Shown: positions 1-9,291 of the stretch, one piece after another
How positions within the stretch are numbered: position 1 is the first letter of the stretch
Layout of the letters: every line of letters begins with the position of its first letter
Assembly: GCA_963718195.1 (NCBI GenBank)
Contig: CAVQYQ010000003.1
Span: 432,405 to 496,404 of the forward strand
DNA from: MADRE3 sp963718195
Lineage (GTDB): Bacteria; Desulfobacterota; Desulfobulbia; Desulfobulbales; Desulfocapsaceae
Length of the DNA stretch: 64,000 nucleotides
Direction of reading: 5' to 3'
The notes under the pieces: generated by a model
Seen by the model: the letters and a program-made list of their open reading frames with translations, nothing else
What the model was told of the DNA's origin: nothing
The model's database searches: none
Position numbers and translations under genes: made by a program

Positions 1-1115
1 TCAGAAATCTTGTCCTGCATGTCGGTGTACAGTTTGGAGTGTTCGATGGCAAGGCTGGCCTGGCCTGCAAAAATTTCGAGTGCCTCAATATCCTGTTTGG
101 CGATTGGCTGCCTGGTGATAAAGTTGTCAGCAATGAGCACTCCCAGGGGCCGGCGGGGGGAATAGAGGGGGACAATCACAAAACTGTCTTCCCTGAGTGT
201 TTCGATAAGATCAGCTGGAATGTCGACCATGCCAACGCCATTATTGACAAGAATCGAACTCCTGTGGTCGCAGGCGTAGATAAATGGATGATTGTGCTCT
301 GAAGCCGGGACTGATAAGGAACGGACAATTTCATTGACGATGATGTCGTTGCTTGAAACGTCCAGGTCCTTCCGCTGGAACATATCATCGAGCCGGATAT
401 TATTGCGGCTGATACTCGACCAGATGTCCCGTGCATCTTCCCTGCTTCCCGGTCCGATCGCCAGTGTCCCCTGTAATAGTTGCTGATCCTCATCAAAAAG
501 GGCAAGAAAGGCCCGGTTGAACCGTAGCCCCTCTTTCGAGGTTATGCCGAGGAGGATGGCCTTCAATACCAGGTTCAGTTCCAGGGCGTTAAGGTAGGCA
601 CTGTTCATTTTCAGGCTGAGCTGGTGAAGGAATCGAGCCCGATAATTTCTCAGCTCGAGTTCCTGCTGGAAACGGCGATTTTCAATGGCCAGCCTGCGTT
701 TTTTAAGCGTCTGTTTGACGGTGTGATAAAATTGTTCAATATTGACCGGTTTGGTCAGGTAATCATCTGCTCCCTGCCGCAAGCACTCAAGTGCCACCTG
801 CAGGTCGGTTACACTGGTGACCATAATCACGCCAAGGTCAGGGTAATCCCTGACGAGTTCCACTAAAATGGAGGTACCATCACGATCCGGCAGACTGATA
901 TCGAGAATGACAAGTGCCACCGTCTGCCGTTTGACGATTTGGAATAACTCCGACCCGCTCTTTGCAGAAACTGAGCTGAATCCCTTTTTTGACAGGTATG
1001 TTTTAAGAAGGAGAATAATGTCGGGAGAATCATCGACGATGACAATTATCTCGTCATCACTGAGCAACGGGCTTCTGGTCACATCATTTTCAGCGGCGGA
1101 AAGCAGATCAACCAT
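1..1115 (-). CDS. Response regulator with GAF domain (C-terminus cut by window edge)
   Basis: Reading back from an ATG at 1115 gives an open frame of about 371 codons running off the window start, so the C-terminal part is missing. Residues about 22-140 form a CheY-like receiver: acidic pair D28/D29, phosphoacceptor D72 in LVILDISLPD, T100 and K122. After a short helical linker, residues about 165-370 look like a GAF domain, with phrases such as VIVPLYSPRRPLGVLIADN and IFAGQASLAIEHSKLYTDM that are typical of this fold. In proteins of this build a histidine kinase or output domain usually follows the GAF domain; it would lie outside the window. The gene is divergent from the helicase at 1361. 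Likely a cytoplasmic signalling protein; signal and output are unknown. Confidence 0.85.
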   Translation of the reverse strand, partial: MVDLLSAAENDVTRSPLLSDDEIIVIVDDSPDIILLLKTYLSKKGFSSVSAKSGSELFQIVKRQTVALVILDISLPDRDGTSILVELVRDYPDLGVIMVTSVTDLQVALECLRQGADDYLTKPVNIEQFYHTVKQTLKKRRLAIENRRFQQELELRNYRARFLHQLSLKMNSAYLNALELNLVLKAILLGITSKEGLRFNRAFLALFDEDQQLLQGTLAIGPGSREDARDIWSSISRNNIRLDDMFQRKDLDVSSNDIIVNEIVRSLSVPASEHNHPFIYACDHRSSILVNNGVGMVDIPADLIETLREDSFVIVPLYSPRRPLGVLIADNFITRQPIAKQDIEALEIFAGQASLAIEHSKLYTDMQDKIS

Positions 1116-1360
1116 AGTACCTTTGGCGTTAAAGAACCTCGCTTGACTCTATATCATACATCGACAGGTTTTTTGAACCTGTCTGCTGAGCGTGAAATGG
1201 GAAGCGGCTGTTTATATCATGTTCCTGCCTTCAGTTTACTGGTTTGGTTGAAAAATAAAAATAAAAATCGTATAACCTGTTCTTCTGATCTGAATCTCGG
1301 GTAAAATAGCGTGCCCGTGAATGACTTGCCATTTTGACATCTGTCAGGAGAGATTCATCC
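1116..1360. other. Divergent intergenic region with short hairpin
   Basis: This is the spacer between two divergent genes. A perfect 8-bp stem (GACAGGTT / AACCTGTC, 5-nt loop) lies at 1163-1183. A TAAAAT at 1302-1307 could be a -10 box for the helicase gene, but no convincing -35 was found. No coding sequence is seen. Confidence 0.4.
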
Positions 1361-3355
1361 GTGGAAACATTTTTCTCAGCCGCCGGCCCGCTGGCGGCAT
1401 GTCTGGAGGGCTATGAGTCACGTCCGGACCAGGCCCGGATGGCGCAATCGGTCGCCGATCTGTTCACAGCTCCCGAGCAGGGGGTGCCTGGTCACCCCGG
1501 ATATGCCAAAATACTCATGGTGGAAGCGGAAACCGGGATTGGCAAGAGTCTGGCGTATCTTGTGCCTGCGGTACTTTCCGGTAAGAAAATTGTTGTGTCA
1601 ACGGCGACCATTAACCTCCAGGACCAGCTTATAGACAAGGAGATACCGCTTATCGAGAGCATTCTTGGTGAGCGGATCTCAGCAATCTGTGTCAAAGGCC
1701 GGCAGAACTATCTCTGCCACTATCGCTGGTATCAATACCGCAGCTCTCCACAGCTGAGCCTGGTGGATGATGAACAGCTTACAAAAATAGAGAGCTGGCT
1801 GGAAACAACCGAAACCGGTGACCGGTCAGAGCTTGACTGGCTCGCCGATCGTTCCCCCTTGTGGCCGAAAATTTCTGCTCACTCCTACCAGTGCCTCGGC
1901 GGCGAGTGCCCGGAAGCCGCGTTGTGTTTTATTAACAGGCTCAGGAAAAAGGCAGCTTCAGCGCGTCTGTTGATCGTTAACCACCACCTCTACTTTTCTG
2001 ATCTCGCTTTGCGGCAGAACGGTTATGGCGAGCTGCTGCCCCGTCACGAGGCGGTTATTTTTGATGAAGCACATCATCTCGAGAACGTGGCGACTTCTTT
2101 TTTCGGCACCAGCATCAGCCAGTATCAGCTGTATGACCTGATTGGTGATATCGTCCAGCAGGCGGATCGTGATCTGTCGCCAGATGCTGCTGACAAGATG
2201 ATCGGCGTGGCACAGGGAATAAAAAAGCGGGTGGAGCATTTTGCTGCACTTTTGCCTGCCAGGCGGGGCCGGTATAGTCTGTTAGAATTTGTGGAAGATA
2301 ACGAGAACTGGCCTGAAGAGGTCAGGCTGCTGGCAGATGGACTCCGGAGACTGGCAGAGGAGCTGTCTCTTAATACCACGCATGGTGATCACTGGCGGGT
2401 ATTTGAGGAGCGTGCCAGAGAGCTCAGGGCAAATCTGCTTTTCGTTGGTCTTCCTGAGCTTGAAGAAACTACCGGCAGCCATGTCTACTGGTATGAGCGA
2501 CGGGAACGTGCGGTCTCGTTTTCTGCAACGCCCGTGCATGTTGCAGAGGATTTGCGACGGACCCTTTATTCGATGATTGCCAATTGTGTGCTGACCTCGG
2601 CAACCCTGTCCAGTGGAAACAAATTTGATTATATCTGCCAGCGCCTGGGACTTGACCAGGAGATAGAGATTCTCCAGCTGAAGTCTCCGTTTAATTATGA
2701 GAAGCGATCGATTCTCTATATTCCTGAAGACAGTTTTCCAGAGCCATCTCACAATGAATATGATACAGCAGTATGTGAGCGTATTGAAACGCTTCTGGGT
2801 ATGAGTCGTGGGAGGGCACTTGTGCTGTTCACAAGTTTCCGCGGAATGGATCTGGTTGCCGAATATCTGCAGGACAGGCTCCCTTATCCGGTTCTTGTTC
2901 AGGGGAGTGCTTCTAGAGCCAGACTGCTTGAGCTTTTCAGGGAGCAGACTGATTCTGTTCTTCTGGCGGTTGCAAGTTTCTGGGAAGGTGTGGATATCCC
3001 CGGGAAATCGTTGAGCGCGGTGATTATCGACAAGTTACCGTTTGAAGTTCCGAGTGATCCGGTCGTACAGGCTCGGATGCAGGCAATCAGCAATGAAGGT
3101 AAAAATCCGTTTTTTGATTTTCAGGTTCCCCGTGCTGTCCTCACCCTGAGACAGGGGGCCGGTCGCTTGATGAGGTCGGTACAGGATTGTGGTATGATCT
3201 CTGTTATGGATATACGGCTGTTCAGTAAAAGATATGGTAAGGTATTTCTCAGGAGCATGCCGCCGTCGCCGATTGTCCGGGAAATAAATACGGTACACTC
3301 TTTTTTTAGCCAGACGGTTGATGCTAACGAAGACCAGGGGACCCCGATCACTTGA
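1361..3355 (+). CDS. DinG/XPD-type ATP-dependent DNA helicase
   Basis: Superfamily 2 helicase of the DinG/YoaA group, expected to unwind DNA 5'-3' during repair or at R-loops and forks. Counting from the GTG at 1361, the Walker A motif AETGIGKS is at residues 56-63 and the DEAH box at 235-238. Four cysteines at about 119, 178, 183 and 189, the last three spaced CX4CX5C, match the iron-sulphur cluster domain of XPD/DinG. Motif VI-like GAGRLMRS is near the C-terminus. GTG 1361 was chosen because CAGGAG at 1344-1349 sits 11 nt upstream; a TTG at 1334 would add nine residues with no ribosome site. About 664 aa, usual for the family. The stop overlaps the TTG of the next gene, which suggests translational coupling. 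Confidence 0.9.
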   Translation: METFFSAAGPLAACLEGYESRPDQARMAQSVADLFTAPEQGVPGHPGYAKILMVEAETGIGKSLAYLVPAVLSGKKIVVSTATINLQDQLIDKEIPLIESILGERISAICVKGRQNYLCHYRWYQYRSSPQLSLVDDEQLTKIESWLETTETGDRSELDWLADRSPLWPKISAHSYQCLGGECPEAALCFINRLRKKAASARLLIVNHHLYFSDLALRQNGYGELLPRHEAVIFDEAHHLENVATSFFGTSISQYQLYDLIGDIVQQADRDLSPDAADKMIGVAQGIKKRVEHFAALLPARRGRYSLLEFVEDNENWPEEVRLLADGLRRLAEELSLNTTHGDHWRVFEERARELRANLLFVGLPELEETTGSHVYWYERRERAVSFSATPVHVAEDLRRTLYSMIANCVLTSATLSSGNKFDYICQRLGLDQEIEILQLKSPFNYEKRSILYIPEDSFPEPSHNEYDTAVCERIETLLGMSRGRALVLFTSFRGMDLVAEYLQDRLPYPVLVQGSASRARLLELFREQTDSVLLAVASFWEGVDIPGKSLSAVIIDKLPFEVPSDPVVQARMQAISNEGKNPFFDFQVPRAVLTLRQGAGRLMRSVQDCGMISVMDIRLFSKRYGKVFLRSMPPSPIVREINTVHSFFSQTVDANEDQGTPIT

Positions 3356-4341
3356 ACGACTTAAAAGAGCTTATTGCAGCAGAGACCGCTGAAATTGATC
3401 AGGTAATGCGTGATGATATTACCCGTCTCTCCTCCACGCTTGACCCGCTGCTGGCAGAGATCCTCGATTACGGTCTTTTTGGTGGCGGCAAGCGGATCCG
3501 TCCGTTGCTGGCAGTATTGAGTGCACGTTTATCCGGCAGAGATGACCGGGAGCTGTATCGCCTCGCCTGTGCATTTGAGTATCTCCATGTGGCCAGCCTC
3601 TTTCATGACGACGTTATTGATCGCGCAGAGCGGCGACGTGGAAAAGTATCAGTAAACAAGCGTTTTGGTACGGTCGGTGCCATCCTGGCCGGAGATTTTC
3701 TCCTCGCCCACTCAATGGCTATTGTCGGCAGATACGTCGGTTCCGGCGGGCTGGAGGTCTTTACAGAAGCGACCAGAGGTATGGTCGATGGTGAATTTGT
3801 CCAGCTGAGAAACAGCAACAAATTCAACCAGTCAGAAGATGACTATTTTACGGTTGTCATGGGGAAAACAGCACTGCTGATTGGGGCGGCCTGCGAGATT
3901 GGAGCCATGTACGGGGGGGCCGGTTCCCCAAAGCGGTCTGCCCTGAAAACGTATGGTATCAATCTTGGCTGCGCATTTCAGATTGTTGATGATCTCCTCG
4001 ATTATCTCGGCGACGAGGGGGTGACTGGCAAAGGTGTGGGAAATGATCTCATGGAAGGGAAAATGACTCTTCCTCTGATAATTGCCCTGAAAAATGCCCC
4101 TGGCAATGTGCAGCGTCGGTTGCGTTCCATTCTGAAAGACGAACGTGAGTCGGCTGATGCTTTTTCTGAAGTTGTTTCAATTGTTGACAAATATGAAGGA
4201 TTTTCCGGTGCCCGTAACCGAGCTGAAAACATCATTGATGATGCGCTTGAGCCGCTTCACCTGTTTAGCGGGGAGGAGTGTGCCGAAAGCCTCAACATTC
4301 TTCATGGGTTATCAGCGTATGTGCTGAAACGGGACAAATAA
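3352..4341 (+). CDS. ispB: Polyprenyl (octaprenyl-type) diphosphate synthase
   Basis: Trans-isoprenyl diphosphate synthase that lengthens allylic diphosphates with IPP to make the side chain of menaquinone or ubiquinone. Both aspartate-rich motifs are present: DDVID at residues 86-90 (first, in FHDDVIDRAERRRG) and DDLLD at 213-217 (second, followed by GDEGVTGKGVGNDLMEGK). GGGKRIRP at 44-51 is the usual N-terminal substrate-binding motif. At 329 aa it has the normal length for IspB-like enzymes. The TTG start overlaps the end of the helicase gene by 4 nt. Product chain length cannot be read with certainty; hence the symbol is by similarity of type. Confidence 0.88.
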   Translation: MNDLKELIAAETAEIDQVMRDDITRLSSTLDPLLAEILDYGLFGGGKRIRPLLAVLSARLSGRDDRELYRLACAFEYLHVASLFHDDVIDRAERRRGKVSVNKRFGTVGAILAGDFLLAHSMAIVGRYVGSGGLEVFTEATRGMVDGEFVQLRNSNKFNQSEDDYFTVVMGKTALLIGAACEIGAMYGGAGSPKRSALKTYGINLGCAFQIVDDLLDYLGDEGVTGKGVGNDLMEGKMTLPLIIALKNAPGNVQRRLRSILKDERESADAFSEVVSIVDKYEGFSGARNRAENIIDDALEPLHLFSGEECAESLNILHGLSAYVLKRDK

Positions 4342-4366
4342 ACACTATGACTACTGACTTTGAGCA

Positions 4367-5309
4367 ATGGTGCGAGCAGCGACCCCCAAAAAAATAACAG
4401 GTTCACGCAAACGCTCACCAAAGAGGCGGCCGTCCAAAGGTTCCGGGCGGGTGAGCTTACTGAAAATAGCATATTTTTTTGCACTTTTCTGTCTGTTGTT
4501 TTTTTCTGTGTTTGTGGTTGGTTACGTCATTTTTTTTCGTACCGTTGTAGCCGCAGAACTACCGTTTGAAGAACATGATCTCCAGTTCGAGGAAATTGGC
4601 CTGCCGGACCAGGACAGTTTGTCGGGGAGTATCTCACCTGTTGGAAGGGAGCTACCAGAGGTCGCCATTATCATCGATGATATGGGGTATCACCCGAAGG
4701 TGGGACGGGAGCTGATCGCCCTGGACCTTGCCCTGTCATTTTCCTTTCTGCCACATGCTCCGTTTACCCATGATCTTGAAGCAATGGTCTACCAGAAGGG
4801 GAACCCGATCCTTCTTCATCTGCCTCTTGAGCCGAGGAGTGCAGAGTGGGATCCGGGACCGGGTGCACTTTATCTCAGTGATGACCCGGCGACCAGGAGG
4901 AAAAAATTCTACGCCAACCTGCAGCGTGTCCCCCATGCCACAGGCGTAAATAATCATATGGGGTCACGTTTTACTGAAGACAGCTCTGCGATGGAGGAGA
5001 TGGCTCAACTGTTTGCAGAGCAACAGCTGTTTTTCATAGACAGTTTCACCACATCTGCCAGCAAGGGAATGGAGCGTGCCCGGGAGAAAAAGGTACCGAC
5101 AGCGCGGCGGCATATTTTCCTCGATAACGTCCAGCGAAAAAGAGGCCATCTGCGGGCAAATAAAGAAATTGGTTAAACTGGCTGGCCACCAGGAGCATGC
5201 CATCGGTATCGGCCATCCATATCCTGAGACTTTTCTGGCACTGAACAGCTGCGGAGCAGAGATATTGCAGGACGTCTCTATGGTTGGTGTTGATAAGCTG
5301 GTACATTAA
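4367..5309 (+). CDS. Divergent polysaccharide deacetylase, split by a frameshift
   Basis: The N-terminus has one membrane segment (about residues 32-58) after a very basic tail, then a divergent polysaccharide deacetylase domain starting at VAIIIDDMGYHP, with LPHAPFTHD and the conserved GVNNHMGSRFT. The first frame stops at 5176, just after FLDNVQRKRG. The +1 frame carries the missing end, with the family hallmark AIGIGHPYPET and a stop at 5309. Dropping one A from the run of five at about 5139-5143 gives a continuous DNVQRKEAICGQIKKLVKLA and a protein of about 313 aa. A one-base insertion is therefore likely, either an assembly error or a recent mutation. Members act in the periplasm; the substrate is not known. 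Confidence 0.75.
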
Positions 5310-5318
5310 TGGAGTCTA

Positions 5319-6274
5319 ATGATGAGAATTGGTATTATCGGAACAGGTCGCCACGGGAGCAGGTATGCAAATCATATTGTTAACGACTGTCAGCAACTTC
5401 AGTTGGCAGCCATAGCGCGGCGTTCAGAGGAGGGGCGCCAGCAGGCCGAATCCTGGGGCGCTGAATACCTGGAAGACTGGCAGGCGCTGGTTGCATCACC
5501 GGCGTCGAGGCGGTGATCTGTGCCGTTCCACCGGTACTGAACATCGATATTGCCAGACAGTGCAGTAAATATGGTAAACCATTATTGATTGAAAAACCGC
5601 TCTCGGTCAATGCGGTCGACGGCCTTGAAATCGTCAACATGATGGCGGATCGCGGCGTACCGCTTACCGTTGGCCAGACCCTGCGTTACAATCCGGTTGT
5701 CCAGAAGCTGCGTGAAGAGTTACCGAACCAGGGGAGGCTGTATACCGCCTATGCCAATCAGCGTCTTGAACCCTCAGATATCAAATGGCTGGAAAATCCG
5801 GAGGAGGCGGGCGCCGGGATTACGTTTCATATCGCGGTCCATGTCTTTGATGCGCTCCACTACATTACCGGGCTGAAAGTTGTTCGGGTTTCTGCCATGT
5901 GTCGAACCTGTAAAACAAAACATCTCGAGGACCTGGCCCTTATCCATGTGGAGATGGAAAACGGGGTAGCAGGTATCGTCGATGTGAGTAAACTCAGCAC
6001 TTCACGGAGTGGACGGTACGAGTTTATTTGCGAAAAATCACAGCTTCATGGTGACCAGATTCACGGCTATGTGAATTGTATTTCGGCAAATGTTGAACGC
6101 CAGCTTGAAAAATTTCCGCCGTTCCCGGCGGTTCTTGGCCTGCTGGAGGACTGGCAGCAGTTTCTTTCCGGCGCCGGACCCAACCCGGTCAGTGGAGAAG
6201 ACGGGCTCTATGCGATCCGGGTAAGCGAGGCAAGTCTCGAATCGTCGGAAGACAGCAGGTGGGTCAATGTTTAA
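5319..6274 (+). CDS. Gfo/Idh/MocA-family NAD(P)-dependent oxidoreductase, split by a frameshift
   Basis: The start ATG ATG (5319/5322) follows a GGAG at about 5312. The N-terminal Rossmann motif is GIIGTGRHGS. The first frame stops at 5516; the rest continues from about 5500 in another frame as TGVEAVICAVPPVLN, then GKPLLIEKPLSV with the catalytic lysine of the EKP motif, and GAGITFHIAVHVFDALHYITG with the active-site His region. One missing base near 5490-5500 would join the two parts into about 318 aa. Such enzymes oxidise or epimerise sugars, inositols or related compounds; the substrate is not evident. The 3' end overlaps the convergent AICAR transformylase gene by 11 bp. Confidence 0.78.
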
Positions 6275-7553
6275 ATGATCGCTGACCGGTAAACATCATG
6301 GCCACCTGCGGGTCAGCTTCGTTACATGCGTTAATTGTTTCAAAATCGCGCATGGATCCACCTGCCTGCAGTATAGCACTGACTCCCTGCTTAATGCCCA
6401 CATCGGCGCCATCCCGGAAGGGAAAGAAGGCATCTGAAATCATGACAGATCCAGGCAATCCCGCCCGGTCTGCCCGAACCTGCCGGTCAATTTCTTCTTT
6501 TTCTGCTGCTGGCCTCGTACCAGCTGAAACGGCCAGTTCCAGGTCGGCATAGGGAATAGTGTAGCGATCATAGCAGAGTATATCAGCATATTTAATGTAT
6601 GCCTTGTGAACTGCTATCTCGGCAACTCCGACGCGGTCCTGTTCGCCGGTACCGATCCCGACAGTACAACCGTCCTTCACATAGAGCACCGAGTTCGAGG
6701 TTACCCCATGCTCGACAGCCCAGCCGAAAATCATGTCAGCGATTTCTCTTTCAGTCGGCTGCCGCTGGCATTGATACAGGCTATCCTGCCAGGTGGAAAC
6801 TGCCGGTTGCAGGTCATTGATCGATCGAATCGAGTTTATTGCCGATTGCTGGACGATAACACCTCCATCAATCAGGCTCTTGAAGTCAATAAATCGATAT
6901 GCTTCAAAATCGGCGAGTCGGTCAATGCGGGCAATCTTGATGACCCTGAGGTTTTTTCGCTGCTGGATAATTTCCAGGCTTCCTTCTTCAAATTCAGGGG
7001 CACAGACAACTTCGAGATAATTTTGAGCCAGCAGGGTCGCCGTGTCTCTGTCACATGGCCGGCTCAGAACCACTGCTCCGCCGAATGCCGCGATCCGGTC
7101 GCAGCGGTTTGCCCGGTCGAATGCCTCAGCGAGTGAGTCACCGTAGGCCGCCCCGCAGGGATTATTGTGCTTGAGGATAACTGCTGCCGGTCTGTCAACC
7201 AGGTATTTTAGGATATTGAGTCCGTTATCAAGGTCTGTAAGATTGATTTTTCCTGGGTGTTTACCGACCTGCAGCATATCCTCAACCGCAATAGATGAAA
7301 CCAGCCCGTTTCCAGGATTAATAAATGAACAGTCACCAAGTGTCAGGTTGCCATTAACCAGTTCGTAAAGGGCGGCTTGCTGATCTGGATTCTCACCATA
7401 CCGAATTCCACGCTCATCGATACTTCCATCTTCCTGAGGGATTTTCCAGGTGCGTTTACGATAGATGAGTTTCTGGTCCCCGAATGAAATGGTCATTTCA
7501 AGGGGGAAGTGATCGCCCAGGATAGTAGAGTACATCTTTTTAATGTCAGTCAT
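6264..7553 (-). CDS. purH: Stand-alone AICAR transformylase (PurH C-terminal domain)
   Basis: Corresponds to the phosphoribosylaminoimidazole-carboxamide formyltransferase half of PurH, which formylates AICAR to FAICAR in purine synthesis. The catalytic Lys-His motif is in VILKHNNPCGAA, and the family C-terminus MFTGQRSFKH is present. At about 429 aa there is no room for the N-terminal IMP cyclohydrolase (MGS-like) domain of bifunctional PurH, so ring closure must be done elsewhere. The start ATG at 7553 has AAAGGGG seven bases upstream; an upstream in-frame start at 7598 has no such support. It reads toward the oxidoreductase gene and overlaps its end. Confidence 0.85.
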   Translation of the reverse strand: MTDIKKMYSTILGDHFPLEMTISFGDQKLIYRKRTWKIPQEDGSIDERGIRYGENPDQQAALYELVNGNLTLGDCSFINPGNGLVSSIAVEDMLQVGKHPGKINLTDLDNGLNILKYLVDRPAAVILKHNNPCGAAYGDSLAEAFDRANRCDRIAAFGGAVVLSRPCDRDTATLLAQNYLEVVCAPEFEEGSLEIIQQRKNLRVIKIARIDRLADFEAYRFIDFKSLIDGGVIVQQSAINSIRSINDLQPAVSTWQDSLYQCQRQPTEREIADMIFGWAVEHGVTSNSVLYVKDGCTVGIGTGEQDRVGVAEIAVHKAYIKYADILCYDRYTIPYADLELAVSAGTRPAAEKEEIDRQVRADRAGLPGSVMISDAFFPFRDGADVGIKQGVSAILQAGGSMRDFETINACNEADPQVAMMFTGQRSFKH

Positions 7554-7634
7554 GCATGACCCCTTTAGTGAATAGCTGGATTTTACTGGAATAGACACAT
7601 TTACTGAAGATCTGGCAATGGACAGGCACGCGCG

Positions 7635-7899
7635 TTACGGGAGACCAGTAGATCGCAATACATGCAGGAGCAGCTGAGCATTACCTGATAACTCTGCCAT
7701 CATAATCATCTGGTTTCTTGTTGCTTCCTTGATCTCATCGAGCCCGGACATGACTGCATACAGATACGGACGTTGCCCGGATCAATACCGCGTGAATTCA
7801 TTAATGCAGGCCGAGTGCCTGGGTCTGTGAGATAAAGAAGGTAATGATGAGCAATACTTGAAAAGCACTTCCTAAACAGAATAGAAAAATTCTTCTCAT
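7635..7899 (-). pseudogene. Possible small exported protein, frame-broken
   Basis: An ATG at 7899 with GGGAGAG upstream opens a 32-residue peptide (MRRIFLFCLGSAFQVLLIIT... ending GLH) that looks like a signal peptide or single membrane helix and stops at 7801. In another frame, 7751-7635, a 38-residue stretch with a helical look (SGLDEIKEATRNQMIMMAEL) ends at a TAA. If one or two indels join these, an exported protein of about 87 aa results. No family was recognised. It could equally be a real 32-aa membrane peptide followed by chance open frames. Confidence 0.3.
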
Positions 7900-8158
7900 G
7901 ATTCTCTCCCGGTCAGTATTGCGCGGAACCACCTAAGGTTTCTGCACCAAGTTCCTGGGGAAATAATAAAAAAATTGGTAAAGTATTAATATGTCATTGT
8001 ATTTTGGGACTTGTGCCGAAATTAATTATTCCTTTTTGTGTTAGGTTAATTCATTTTCGAATAAAAAACTTTTATTTTTTTGAAAAATTCGAAAAAGATG
8101 AGGTTTTTTTTAGACCCCTTCCCCCGGTCTGAAACCGTTCTCATGGTTACACGTGTGT
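7900..8158. other. AT-rich intergenic region
   Basis: The stretch between about 7960 and 8120 is rich in A and T runs and holds no plausible gene. It lies downstream of the GlmU-like gene on the minus strand. An AGACC/GGTCT inverted repeat sits around 8111-8132 but is not followed by a T run in the minus-strand direction, so it is not called as a terminator. Confidence 0.4.
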
Positions 8159-9172
8159 TTAAATCCTGGAGAGCGATGGAATGATTCTGTTATCTTCAAT
8201 AGTGCAGTCACAAAGGACACTGTTGGCTCCAACCAGGACATTCTCGCCAATGGTTCCATTATCGATAAACACACCTGGCTCTAACCGGCTACCGCTCCCG
8301 ATAACCGATTTTCCCGATATGGTGATCTGCCGGGTAAGTGTCGTGTTGGCAGAGACAACCGCCGTTGGCGCAACCTCAATAGTATCCGGGTTGTGCATGG
8401 AAATACCACTTTCCATGAGCTTGAGGTTTCGCCTGGCCTGGAGTTCGAGATGTGCTTTGGAGAGTTCAACGCGGGAATTTACTCCCAGAACATGGTCAGG
8501 AACCGGGTGCTCGTATTTCTGTACATGAAGGCCGCTGCGAACAGCAATTGCCACAATATCGGTGAGGTACATTTCACCTTGACTGTTATCGGTGGTAACC
8601 TCCTTGAGCGCCTTGAACAGAAACGTTTTATCCACACAATAAATGCCGGCATTGATCTCTTTGATCTTTCGCTGGTCCTCAGTAGCATCCTTTTCTTCAA
8701 CAATTTCCAGGACACTGCCGGTTTCATCGCTGATAATCCTGCCGTAATTTTTCGGGTTATCGAGTGAGGTAGTGACAATAGTAAGCGGCGTGTCTGTCGA
8801 GGTGTGAACAGCGAGCATCTCCTCAAGATGTTCGGTGAGGAGCAGCGGAGAATCACCGCAGAGAATCAGGACATTACCGTGAAAGTCCCGGAGTTCTGTT
8901 TCGGCACAGAGCACCGCGTGACCGGTACCGTTTTGCTCTTTTTGTTCCACACAGGTAAGCCCAAAATCAGTGAGGACAGCTTCTACAGCCTCTCTCTGGT
9001 GACCGACCATAACAATGGATCTGTCGGCTGCAAGAGGCTGGACAGCCCTGACCACGTGATGGACCATCGGCTCGAAGAAGACCTCATGAAGGACCTTGGC
9101 CAGATCAGATTTCATTCGGGTTCCCTTGCCGGCGGCAAGGATGATAGTCGCCAGAGATGATTGTGCTTTCAT
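8159..9172 (-). CDS. GlmU-like N-acetylglucosamine-1-phosphate uridylyltransferase, short form
   Basis: The N-terminal nucleotidyltransferase domain is clear: LATIILAAGKGTRMKSDLAKVLHE (the GXGTRM-K signature), EQNGTGHAV, LCGDSPLL and GEMYLTDIV. This half of GlmU makes UDP-GlcNAc from GlcNAc-1-P and UTP. The protein stops at 337 aa, after only a few left-handed beta-helix turns (VIGSGSRLEPGVFID, IGENVLVGANSVL). Normal GlmU is about 450 aa; the acetyltransferase site is therefore missing, and the downstream 500 bp do not encode it. It may be a dedicated pyrophosphorylase whose acetyltransferase is a separate protein. It lies 120 bp behind the last gene of the galactose operon, same strand. Confidence 0.8.
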   Translation of the reverse strand: MKAQSSLATIILAAGKGTRMKSDLAKVLHEVFFEPMVHHVVRAVQPLAADRSIVMVGHQREAVEAVLTDFGLTCVEQKEQNGTGHAVLCAETELRDFHGNVLILCGDSPLLLTEHLEEMLAVHTSTDTPLTIVTTSLDNPKNYGRIISDETGSVLEIVEEKDATEDQRKIKEINAGIYCVDKTFLFKALKEVTTDNSQGEMYLTDIVAIAVRSGLHVQKYEHPVPDHVLGVNSRVELSKAHLELQARRNLKLMESGISMHNPDTIEVAPTAVVSANTTLTRQITISGKSVIGSGSRLEPGVFIDNGTIGENVLVGANSVLCDCTIEDNRIIPSLSRI

Positions 9173-9291
9173 TGTTCTGCCCTGTACAACAGTAAAGATT
9201 GCTGAGAAATGGAGCGCGCTGATTGGTAATGGAAACTATCGTGTTGATTCCATTATGTCAACCTGCTTAAAACAGCTGCATATTTCTTTGG

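Noticed and set aside
5495..5516. TGA at 5514-5516 as selenocysteine codon
   Set aside because: The frame after it does not continue the oxidoreductase; the true continuation is in another frame, so a frameshift explains it.
6606..7136. Plus-strand ORF of 176 codons
   Set aside because: Lies fully antisense to the AICAR transformylase gene, whose motifs are clear.
8105..8135. Rho-independent terminator after the GlmU-like gene
   Set aside because: The inverted repeat is only about 5 bp and the adjacent run is A, not T, in the direction of transcription.
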